A program made the translations under genes and the position numbers. From contig DRBY01000122.1 in NCBI GenBank assembly GCA_011042755.1, positions 1-5,360 of the forward strand: a stretch of DNA of 5,360 nt. Reading direction: 5' to 3'. Of this stretch, positions 1 to 5,360 are shown piece by piece. The stretch's first letter is position 1, and each line of letters starts with the position of its first letter. Source of the stretch: Thermoproteota archaeon. GTDB taxonomy: Archaea; Thermoproteota; Korarchaeia; Korarchaeales; Korarchaeaceae. Below the pieces are notes generated by a model, which was given only the letters and a program-made list of their open reading frames with translations, searched no databases and was not told where the DNA came from.

Positions 1-308
1 CCCATAGCTTTGTCGACCAAGAGGGGGCTCTATGCCCCACAGAACAGCTGCTCCCAAGGACCAGAGGACCCCTTATGAGCCACGGGACGTGGAACTCAGC
101 CAGAAAAATCTTAGTGAGGTTTTTCCAACGCTCTCCCCACTTGCTCATTCTTGGTTTCTAAGAGCGAAATTGGGCTACTTGACTACTAATCATAATACCC
201 GCAGGGAGCGCGGGAAACCGGACTTGGGGTGAATATTCCGTCTTGTAGTCACTCGGTTTTAACGCCCTCGATCAGTAGCGCGGTGGCGGTCAGGGAGAGG
301 CGTCTTGG
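1..308. other. Region downstream of the operon with no supportable gene
   Basis: About 300 bases follow the cooT stop. The part around 95-200 is more AT-rich than the operon. A small hairpin can form at 198-214 (CCCGC pairing with GCGGG, seven-base loop), and a T-rich inverted repeat lies at 103-125. On the plus strand two frames are open from the left edge, ending at TGA 76-78 and TAA near 159-161, and a third has an ATG at 32 running to 232. None has a recognisable motif, so the tail of a convergent gene is possible but unproven. I see no tRNA, rRNA or CRISPR repeat. Confidence 0.5.
103..125. terminator. Possible bidirectional T-rich terminator
   Basis: GAAAAA at 103-108 and TTTTTC at 120-125 are inverted arms with an 11-base loop, giving a run of five T on each strand. 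Archaeal termination often needs only a short T-run, so this could end the minus-strand operon after cooT and any convergent plus-strand gene coming in from the left edge. The arms are short and all A/T except one pair, so the call is tentative. Confidence 0.3.
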
Positions 309-500
309 TCATCCTAGGATTATCGTCACTCGGTGCCTAACCAGATCGATCAAGACTTCCTTAACGCCTAGAAACTCCAACGAATCTCCGTCCTCGTTGA
401 GGAGAGTTATTCTATCTCCCCTGACGCTGACTGAGACCACCTCCTCCATCACAGTCTTCTCAGATCCCTCAGATATCACCAGAGCAACCCCCTCACACAT
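309..500 (-). CDS. cooT: CooT-like small nickel-binding protein
   Basis: This is a 63-residue protein starting Met-Cys-Glu. The start MCEGVALV, the central VVSVSVRGDRITLLNEDGD and the ending IDLVRHRVTIIL follow the pattern of the CooT family: a short beta-rich protein with Cys2, a Met-x-Asp/Glu-Val-Val stretch, and an Asp-Leu-x-x-His-x-Ile/Val end. In Rhodospirillum rubrum, CooT is a dimer that binds Ni(II) through Cys2 and belongs to the CO dehydrogenase operon; older database names call the family a predicted RNA-binding protein. The frame is open further upstream to 731, but that extension runs antiparallel-free across hdrB codons and lacks sense, so I start at the ATG at 498-500. A weak SD (GGGGGATC) sits just before it. 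It follows hdrB after 50 bases and probably shares its transcript. Its presence at the far end from cooC strengthens both calls. Confidence 0.8.
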   Translation of the reverse strand: MCEGVALVISEGSEKTVMEEVVSVSVRGDRITLLNEDGDSLEFLGVKEVLIDLVRHRVTIILG

Positions 501-550
501 GAAGATCCCCCCATTCAACGCGGGATCGAAAGAAAATTCAAGGCGGGGAG
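501..550 (-). promoter_or_regulatory. hdrB-cooT spacer with weak cooT ribosome binding site
   Basis: This is the only clear gap in the operon. Read on the minus strand it holds an AT-rich stretch (GAATTTTCTTTC, about 527-538) and then GGGGGATC three bases before the cooT ATG. The AT-rich part could be an internal promoter element or a partial T-rich termination site that lowers cooT expression. Neither is strong enough to assert, and read-through from hdrB is the simplest reading. Confidence 0.3.
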
Positions 551-1315
551 TCAAGGCCGCGGCTGAAATAGCCTCCTGTGGACGGGGGTAAAGTGATCTT
601 CGAGTCCCAGAGACTCCATCGGCTCTCCTAGAGCGTAGGCGATCGGCTGAGTCACGTGAAGAACCGGAAGGGTCCCCCCGCCATAGAAGTCCAGCATGAA
701 GTGGCAGAGGTTGCAGATGGTGACGACGCACTCTGCCCCGGCAAGGCTAGCAGACTCGAGCACGGACTTGGCCAGCTGCCTCGCGCGTTCTGGTCGGCGG
801 AGGAATATTGGCCCGCCACAGCACTTGAGCCTCATTCTGAAGTTCACGGGCTCAGCGCCGATCGCCGCCAGGAGTTCCTCCAAGATTTGTGGATCCTCAG
901 GGTCGTCGATGGCCTGCTCCCTGGGTCTCAGCGCCTGACATCCATAATAGGGGGCGACCTTGACGGGCCAGCTTCTGATCGCCCTCTTCGCGATCTCCTC
1001 TGCTCCAATGTCCCTGCCAAGGAACTCGACCAGGTGCCTGACCTCGACGCCGCCACGCCTAAGCGTGCCATAGCAGCCGGAGCATCCCGTGACGAGGGTC
1101 GCGCCACCCGCAGCCTCGGCAACGATCTCGGACACCCTGCGGGAGGCCTCTCTGTCCACCATCTCCAGCTCTATGGTGCCGCAGCATGGCGCGTCCTCTA
1201 GTAGGCGGTAAGGCACGCCAAGCCTCTTGAGCACAGCTTCGGCGGTCTTTAGGGAGGGTCTCTCCGTGGTCAGCGCGGAGCACCCAGGATAGTAAGCCAC
1301 CTCAGCCTTTGACAA
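551..1315 (-). CDS. hdrB: Heterodisulfide reductase subunit B, CCG-domain catalytic subunit
   Basis: The 254-residue protein carries two full CCG domains. The first has Cys12, Cys44-Cys45-Gly and Cys78-x2-Cys81; the second has Cys126, Cys165-Cys166-Gly and Cys201-x2-Cys204. In methanogen HdrB these domains hold two non-cubane [4Fe-4S] clusters that reduce the CoM-S-S-CoB disulfide. All ten key cysteines are present, so the protein should be active, but the substrate here could be another disulfide or a different acceptor. It is somewhat shorter than typical methanogen HdrB, mainly at the ends. I choose the TTG at 1313-1315 as the start: it puts the first Cys motif (YYPGC) at the usual distance from the N-terminus, has GGAGGT upstream, and no ATG or GTG start fits better. 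It overlaps hdrC by 14 bases, so coupled translation is likely. Confidence 0.93.
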   Translation of the reverse strand: MSKAEVAYYPGCSALTTERPSLKTAEAVLKRLGVPYRLLEDAPCCGTIELEMVDREASRRVSEIVAEAAGGATLVTGCSGCYGTLRRGGVEVRHLVEFLGRDIGAEEIAKRAIRSWPVKVAPYYGCQALRPREQAIDDPEDPQILEELLAAIGAEPVNFRMRLKCCGGPIFLRRPERARQLAKSVLESASLAGAECVVTICNLCHFMLDFYGGGTLPVLHVTQPIAYALGEPMESLGLEDHFTPVHRRLFQPRP

Positions 1316-1787
1316 TCCTCGCGACCTCCCTCCTGTACTCCTCCCTCACCGACCCAGACTCGACGAGCGTACCCGCAAGCCGCAGGCCGCGCAGGCCCGT
1401 CAGCGTGAGGGCCCTAATTCCCAGAGCTGACAGAGCAACCCTCGCAGGATTGACGAAAGCCCTCCTACTCAGCTCTGAGATGAACGCACGCTCCACTTTG
1501 TCCGGACCTCTCTCACTAGCCTCTACGTTAGAGAGTGCTATGGCAATCTCGGGGAAGTTCAAGCCTACTGGGCACCGTACGGAGCAAATGTGACAGTGCA
1601 GGCACATCTTGTAAGCCCCACGAAATATCTCCTCCCTGAGATCCATAAGAACAGCTCTGACGAGCCTATGGGGGTAAAAACCGTCTATCCCGGCATTGGG
1701 GCATGAGGATGTGCATTCGGCGCACTGAAAGCACTTCCTCACGTCTTGGTTGGAGATCTCAAGCACGCGCTTGGCCAGGCTCACCAT
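1302..1787 (-). CDS. hdrC: Heterodisulfide reductase subunit C, two-cluster iron-sulfur protein
   Basis: The 161-residue soluble protein has two complete [4Fe-4S] motifs of the HdrC type: KCFQCAECTSSCP with Cys19/22/25/29 and CLHCHICSVRCP with Cys62/65/68/72. In the family HdrC wires electrons from HdrA to the active-site subunit HdrB. The residues after about 80 are helical in character, with no Cys and no clear membrane segment, so this is the soluble HdrABC type and not the membrane HdrDE type. The ATG at 1785-1787 overlaps the stop of the upstream gene by 7 bases and is preceded by GGAGG at 1793-1797. The stop lies inside hdrB (14-base overlap). Length and motif order agree with known HdrC, so the family call is firm; the final acceptor is not shown. 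Confidence 0.94.
   Translation of the reverse strand: MVSLAKRVLEISNQDVRKCFQCAECTSSCPNAGIDGFYPHRLVRAVLMDLREEIFRGAYKMCLHCHICSVRCPVGLNFPEIAIALSNVEASERGPDKVERAFISELSRRAFVNPARVALSALGIRALTLTGLRGLRLAGTLVESGSVREEYRREVARIVKG
1324..1329 (-). promoter_or_regulatory. Ribosome binding site supporting the TTG start of hdrB
   Basis: GGAGGT on the minus strand lies eight bases before the TTG at 1315, inside the hdrC reading frame. It decides the start, because the next in-frame ATG (Met52) would remove the first CCG-domain cysteines. Confidence 0.65.
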
Positions 1788-2692
1788 CTCACCCTCCCGA
1801 AGGATATCGCCTTAGCCGAAGCCTTGGCCTTGCAGTCGGGGCAGATAGGCGGCGAGTCGGCCCTCTCTAATTCTCGCTCGGTGGCGAATGGCCTCCCGCA
1901 GACTGAGCACCTCACCAGCTCAACCCTGGCTACCTCGCTCCACTCACTCAGGAGCTGTGGGACTCTCACCCCGCCTAGGGAGAGCGCCTCGACCTCGTTC
2001 TCCCGGCAGGCGTCCACACAGTCCCCGCAGCCCGTACACCTGAGGGCGGACAGAAGGAACACCCTATAGTCTTCGCTGTCTTCAGAGCGGAGAGCATCGT
2101 TGGAGCATGCCTCAACGCAGGCCCTGCAGCCGATGCACTTCTCTAAGTCAAACACGGGCACCTCGAACCCTGGTACCGCCGGCAGCTGGACATCCCTAAC
2201 CTCTACGGCGATGGACTGGAGGGCGCGGATGAGCACATCTCTCTTGGGACCGACAGGCACACTCTCCCTCCGATGGAGGGGGGGTAGTCTCTCCACCCTA
2301 GCGGCCATTTCCCTGGCGGCCTCAACGAATTTGTGGGGCTCAGAGGCGGCCATGAAGAACATCTCCACTCTCTCCGGCTCCACCCCAACGGCCTCCAGCA
2401 GGGACTTCAGGAAGCTCACCCTGGCCTCGGCCTTTAAGTTCCCGTCCACGTAGTGGCACTCCCCCCTCCTGCATCCAGCCACGAAGACCGCGTCCGCCCC
2501 GTTCGCCAACGCGTAGAGAAGCCAACTCGGGTCGACCGCGCCCGAGCAGGGGACTCTCACCACGAGCACGTTGGGGGGGTGAGTGCGGTGCGTGCTCCCC
2601 GCAAGATCGGCGGCCGCGTAGGCGCATTCATTGCAGCAGAAGCCAACGACGAGCTTCCTCGGGTCTCCAGACGACTCGGGCCTCGAAGTCAT
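1781..2692 (-). CDS. MvhD/FlpD-type [2Fe-2S] electron-transfer subunit fused to a 2x[4Fe-4S] ferredoxin and zinc-ribbon-like tail
   Basis: The 303 residues are about twice the length of a stand-alone MvhD. Residues 15-130 are the MvhD domain (FCCNECAYAAADLAG, then VPCSG, then GCRRGECHY), with Cys19, 20, 23, 49, 74 and 79. MvhD passes electron pairs from a hydrogenase or other dehydrogenase to HdrA. Residues 180-240 hold a ferredoxin with Cys186/189/192/196 and Cys219/222/225/229. The Pro that normally follows the last Cys is Ser in the first motif and Arg in the second. Residues 262-287 hold CSVCGRPF and CPDC, a C-x2-C/C-x2-C pair that looks like a zinc ribbon or rubredoxin-like knuckle. The ATG start follows GGAGGTG at 2699-2705, inside the last codons of hdrA, and the stop overlaps hdrC by 7 bases. 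The fusion suggests an electron input different from, or additional to, MvhAG hydrogenase; the partner is unknown. Confidence 0.9.
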   Translation of the reverse strand: MTSRPESSGDPRKLVVGFCCNECAYAAADLAGSTHRTHPPNVLVVRVPCSGAVDPSWLLYALANGADAVFVAGCRRGECHYVDGNLKAEARVSFLKSLLEAVGVEPERVEMFFMAASEPHKFVEAAREMAARVERLPPLHRRESVPVGPKRDVLIRALQSIAVEVRDVQLPAVPGFEVPVFDLEKCIGCRACVEACSNDALRSEDSEDYRVFLLSALRCTGCGDCVDACRENEVEALSLGGVRVPQLLSEWSEVARVELVRCSVCGRPFATERELERADSPPICPDCKAKASAKAISFGRVRW

Positions 2693-2695
2693 CTG

Positions 2696-4678
2696 CTACA
2701 CCTCCCCACCGGCGAAGCTGGCGGAGACCTCTAGGAGACCGGCCACCTGCCTCATCACCTGCTCCACTCCGTAGACCCTCCTGGTTATCGCGCCGGTAGG
2801 GCAGACAGCCTGACAGATCCCGCAGCCGGCGCAAGCGGCCGGGACAACCTCTACCTTGCCCTCTCTCTCCACGATAGCTCCAAACGGGCACTCGTCGACG
2901 CAGGCCATGCAGCCAGCGCACAGCTCCGGATCCACGTAGGCCCTCTCCCCCGTGACTTCCACTTTTCCCCTCGCCAGCACTGTGGCGGCCGCGCTAGCGG
3001 CCGCTTTCGCCTGTGCAACCGAGTCTGGGATATCCTTGGGGCCTTGGGCCCCACCACAGATGAATATTCCCCTCCTAGAGGTCTCTACCGGCTTCAACTT
3101 GGGGTGAAGCTCCTGAAGGAATCCGTGGGGATCGGCTCCCACGTTGAGCACCTCTCTAATCTTCAGGGTGCCCTCCGACGGAGACAATCCTGCGGCCAGC
3201 ACCACGAGGTCAGCCCTGAGTTCCAGCTTCCTGCCGAGGGTCTTGTCGAACACCTCCACCACGAGTTCGTCACCGTCCCTCCAGACCTCCCCAGGCTTCC
3301 CTTGAACGAAGATCACCCCCTCGCCTCTGACTCGCTCGTACATCTCTTCGAATCCTTTCTTCGCAGTCCTCATGTCGATGTAGCAGATGTAGACCTTGGA
3401 GTCGGGGTACTCGGACCTCACGATCTCGGCCTGCTTCAGCGAGATCATGCAGCACACTCCCGAGCAGTAGGGGTTGTGGTTCACGTCTCTGCTTCCGGCG
3501 CACTGTATGAACACTACCCTCTTAGGCACCTTGCCGTCCGAGGGTCTCTTCAGGTGACCCCCGGTAGGTCCCGTCACATTAATCAGCCTCTCAAATCCGA
3601 GCTGAGTTATCACATCGGGTATTCTCCCGAATCCGTAGTTCTTGAGGTTGGATGCATCGTACTCCCTGACGCCTGTGGCGACTATGATGGCCCCCACTCT
3701 GAGTTCGAACTCCCGCGGCACCTCGTGGAGATTTATGGCCTTCGCGGGGCAGGCCTCGGCGCACGCCCCGCAGGACCCCTCCTTGATGTAGAGACACGCG
3801 TTCGGATCTATCACGTAGGCCCTCGGGGTGGCCTGAGGATATGGAATGTAGACGGCCTTTCTCTTGCCCAAGAAAGCGTCCCATTCGTTCGGAACCTCGA
3901 CTGGGCACTTAGAGGCGCATATCCCGCACGCCACACACTTCTCTGGGTCCACGTACCTGGGGTTCTTTCTCACCCTCACCTTAAAGTCCCCGATCGACCC
4001 AGACACCTCCACGACCTCCGACGTGGTGTGGATGTCGATTAGCGGATGAGCCTCAGCCTCCGCCATCATTGGGGTAAGGATGCACAGGGAGCAGTCGCCG
4101 GTCGGGAACACCCTGTCTAAGAGGGCCATGAGCCCGCCCACAGTGGGTGATTTCTCCACCAGGTGAACCTTGATGCCCTTCTCCGCCAAGTCTAGGGCCG
4201 CGGCGAGTCCCGCGACCCCACCTCCGATGACGAGAGCCTCCCGAACCACATCTGCCTCCCCTACCTCAATGGGCTCCGCGGCCAGGACCTTCTCCACGCC
4301 CCCCAAGACGTACCTGATGGCCTTCTGGGTCGCCTCCTCCGGATCCTCGGTCGACCAAGAGACGAGTTCTCTTATGTTCACCTGCTCCAGGTATCCGGGG
4401 TTGAGGCCCGCCTCGGACACGACTCTCCTGAAGAGGGGTTCGTGGAGCTTGGGGCTGCACGCCGCCACGACTACCCTGTTTACCTTACCTGCCTCCACAT
4501 CCCTCCTAATGAGTTCCTGTCCTACCTTACTGCACATGAAGAAGTAGTCCCTAGAGACGGCCACCCTCGGATGCCTCCCTACCTCCTTGGCCACCCTCTT
4601 CACGTCCACCTTGCCAGCTATGTTCTTGCCGCAGTGACAGACGTATACCCCCACCCTCGGCTCCGATGCTGACTCCAT
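2696..4678 (-). CDS. hdrA: Heterodisulfide reductase subunit A, FAD-containing electron-bifurcating iron-sulfur protein
   Basis: The 660 residues match the usual HdrA length. The domains in order are: an N-terminal cluster domain with Cys14, Cys16, Cys49 and Cys74; a thioredoxin-reductase-like FAD fold whose dinucleotide loop is GGGVAG at 152-157; a conserved FPTGDCSLC segment with Cys196 and Cys199; an inserted ferredoxin with Cys248/251/254/258 and Cys295/303/306/310; a further cluster site with Cys393, Cys405, Cys409 and Cys410 (YCSGVCC); a second FAD-domain block with CGGAQGPKDIP at 541-551; and a C-terminal ferredoxin with Cys587/590/593/597 and Cys616/619/622/626. In methanogen complexes HdrA bifurcates electrons at FAD between ferredoxin and the HdrC/HdrB branch. 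No cluster site looks broken, and Cys196 is encoded by TGC, so no selenocysteine is involved. The ATG start is backed by GGGTGATC at 4681-4688, over the cooC stop. The physiological acceptors are inferred, not seen. Confidence 0.96.
   Translation of the reverse strand: MESASEPRVGVYVCHCGKNIAGKVDVKRVAKEVGRHPRVAVSRDYFFMCSKVGQELIRRDVEAGKVNRVVVAACSPKLHEPLFRRVVSEAGLNPGYLEQVNIRELVSWSTEDPEEATQKAIRYVLGGVEKVLAAEPIEVGEADVVREALVIGGGVAGLAAALDLAEKGIKVHLVEKSPTVGGLMALLDRVFPTGDCSLCILTPMMAEAEAHPLIDIHTTSEVVEVSGSIGDFKVRVRKNPRYVDPEKCVACGICASKCPVEVPNEWDAFLGKRKAVYIPYPQATPRAYVIDPNACLYIKEGSCGACAEACPAKAINLHEVPREFELRVGAIIVATGVREYDASNLKNYGFGRIPDVITQLGFERLINVTGPTGGHLKRPSDGKVPKRVVFIQCAGSRDVNHNPYCSGVCCMISLKQAEIVRSEYPDSKVYICYIDMRTAKKGFEEMYERVRGEGVIFVQGKPGEVWRDGDELVVEVFDKTLGRKLELRADLVVLAAGLSPSEGTLKIREVLNVGADPHGFLQELHPKLKPVETSRRGIFICGGAQGPKDIPDSVAQAKAAASAAATVLARGKVEVTGERAYVDPELCAGCMACVDECPFGAIVEREGKVEVVPAACAGCGICQAVCPTGAITRRVYGVEQVMRQVAGLLEVSASFAGGEV
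2699..2705 (-). promoter_or_regulatory. Strong ribosome binding site of the mvhD-like gene inside the hdrA 3' end
   Basis: GGAGGTG on the minus strand is an exact match to the core of the 16S anti-SD complement. It lies six bases before the ATG, so the last hdrA codons and its TAG also serve as the leader of the next gene. Confidence 0.75.
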
Positions 4679-4680
4679 TC

Positions 4681-4688
4681 GATCACCC
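4681..4688 (-). promoter_or_regulatory. Ribosome binding site of hdrA overlapping the cooC stop codon
   Basis: The minus strand reads GGGTGATC, then GA, then the ATG of hdrA. This pairs well with the archaeal/bacterial 16S 3' tail (GAUCACCUCC). The TGA that ends cooC lies inside it, which suggests translational coupling of the ATPase and the Hdr complex and fixes the hdrA start. Confidence 0.7.
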
Positions 4689-5360
4689 GAACATCTCGGA
4701 GAAGGCTCGCCTCAGGGCTGACACCGCCGGAGAGTCGTCCGGAAGTGTGCCCACTCCCCTGCCCTCGATGCTTGCCCTCAGAACCTCTGGATCGCGGGGA
4801 ACGAAGAATACCCTAGCCTCCCCGGAAAACCTCCTCTCCACGGCTTCTCTGAGCGTCCCACATTCCTCGGGCATCTTGTTGACGATCAGGGAGAACTCGC
4901 GGATCCCAAGCTGTCGGCCCATCCTGAGGAGATGCTTGGAGATGTCCAGCGATGCCACAGTTGGCTCCGAAACGCAGATCATGTGATCGAAGTTCTCTGC
5001 GAGCCCTCTGCCGAAGACCTCCGCCCCAGCCTCGGAGTCCACGATCACGGCCGACGACTCGTCGGCGGTGGAGACCAGGTGCTTCAGGAGCCTCTTTGCC
5101 AGCGCTATGGCTGGGCAGAGGCACCCCTGCTTGGCAGCGTCTATGCTGCCGACGACCAGCAGGCTCAGGCCGTCTCCTACGCTCACCCCGTATCTCTCCG
5201 CCAGGTCGTCGACCCTCGGGTTGACCCGGAACAGAACCCCCCAGGCCTGACCTGGCCTGGCGCCCGTCCTCTGCTCAGCGAGTTCCTCGTTTCTCACGAG
5301 AGGAATTATGGAACCGGCGACCTCGGGTGGGAGGCCAAGCGCTATACCCAAATTGGGGAC
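4683..5360 (-). CDS. cooC: CooC-type nickel-insertion ATPase for carbon monoxide dehydrogenase (partial, N-terminus cut by window edge)
   Basis: This is a MinD/NifH-like P-loop ATPase of the CooC family, which in known members uses ATP to help load nickel into the C-cluster of CO dehydrogenase in the cytoplasm. 225 residues are visible. The frame stays open to the right edge with Val-Pro-Asn before the TTG at 5351, so that TTG is an internal Leu and not the start. Roughly 30 N-terminal residues with the Walker A loop should lie outside. Diagnostic features seen are the GCLCP segment (visible Cys 80 and 82, codons at 5121-5123 and 5115-5117), which is the C-x-C metal-binding motif of CooC, and the Asp-Ser-Glu-Ala-Gly motif near visible residue 107, matching the family's D-x-E-A-G switch region. 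The gene ends in TGA four bases before hdrA, and its 3' end holds the hdrA SD. A generic MinD ATPase is less likely because of C-x-C and the company of cooT. Confidence 0.88.
   Translation of the reverse strand, partial: VPNLGIALGLPPEVAGSIIPLVRNEELAEQRTGARPGQAWGVLFRVNPRVDDLAERYGVSVGDGLSLLVVGSIDAAKQGCLCPAIALAKRLLKHLVSTADESSAVIVDSEAGAEVFGRGLAENFDHMICVSEPTVASLDISKHLLRMGRQLGIREFSLIVNKMPEECGTLREAVERRFSGEARVFFVPRDPEVLRASIEGRGVGTLPDDSPAVSALRRAFSEMFG

Noticed and set aside
32..232. Plus-strand open frame of 66 codons in the left-end region
   Set aside because: It has no motif I recognise, no good SD before the ATG, and other frames are equally open nearby; too weak to call a gene.
229..591. Plus-strand open frame opposite cooT
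   Set aside because: It has low-complexity Ser/Arg/Thr content and is antisense to a recognisable small protein.
501..731. Upstream extension of the cooT frame
   Set aside because: It overlaps the hdrB 3' end in another frame, is arginine-rich and unlike CooT. The Met-Cys start at 500 fits the family.
656..1201. Plus-strand open frame of 181 codons opposite hdrB
   Set aside because: It lies antisense to the two CCG domains and has no motif, so it is a shadow.
3044..4042. Long plus-strand open frame (332 codons) opposite hdrA
   Set aside because: It is fully antisense to conserved HdrA cluster and FAD domains, and its translation has no recognisable motif. GC-rich third positions create such shadows.
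4091..4093. Possible selenocysteine in HdrA, as in some methanogens
   Set aside because: The codon at this Cys is TGC, and the hdrA frame contains no in-frame TGA before its TAG stop.
1..5360. CRISPR array, tRNA, rRNA, insertion sequence with clear ends
   Set aside because: No regularly spaced repeats, no tRNA cloverleaf with a T-arm, and no terminal inverted repeats or transposase motifs were seen.

Overview
The window carries one compact minus-strand operon on the + strand's complement, read from right to left: cooC (partial, cut by the right edge) - hdrA - mvhD-like fusion - hdrC - hdrB - cooT. Five of the six genes overlap or lie within a few bases of each other. The Shine-Dalgarno (SD) sequence of each downstream gene sits in the 3' end of the gene before it, so translation is probably coupled. 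The last gene, cooT, follows a 50-base gap. About 300 bases at the left end contain no gene I can support.

The organism is most likely a strictly anaerobic archaeon, quite possibly thermophilic. The reasons are a soluble HdrABC plus MvhD set of archaeal type, frequent AGG/AGA arginine and ATA isoleucine codons in GC-rich DNA, SD sites of the GGAGGTG and GGGTGATC kind, and a TTG start. An anaerobic bacterium with a Wood-Ljungdahl pathway (Moorella-like gene content) is not excluded. I cannot name a lineage from this sequence alone.

Region by region: 4683-5360 encodes a CooC-type P-loop ATPase with its Ni-binding C-x-C motif; the P-loop itself lies beyond the edge. 2696-4678 encodes HdrA, the flavin-containing subunit that carries electron bifurcation. 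1781-2692 encodes an MvhD-type [2Fe-2S] subunit fused to a two-cluster ferredoxin and a four-cysteine zinc-ribbon-like tail. 1302-1787 encodes HdrC and 551-1315 encodes HdrB, which has both CCG (non-cubane cluster) domains. 309-500 encodes a 63-residue CooT-like Ni-binding protein starting Met-Cys. 1-308 is non-coding or holds the end of an unrecognised neighbour, with weak terminator-like structures.

Working together: HdrA, MvhD, HdrC and HdrB would form a soluble cytoplasmic complex. In known relatives this takes electron pairs at MvhD, splits them at the HdrA flavin, and sends one to ferredoxin and the other through HdrC to HdrB, where a disulfide or another acceptor is reduced. The two flanking genes, CooC and CooT, are both nickel-handling factors for carbon monoxide dehydrogenase (CODH). 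The operon therefore appears to tie CODH maturation to an electron-bifurcating Hdr complex. That points to a reductive acetyl-CoA setting, but no CODH or hydrogenase catalytic subunit is visible here.
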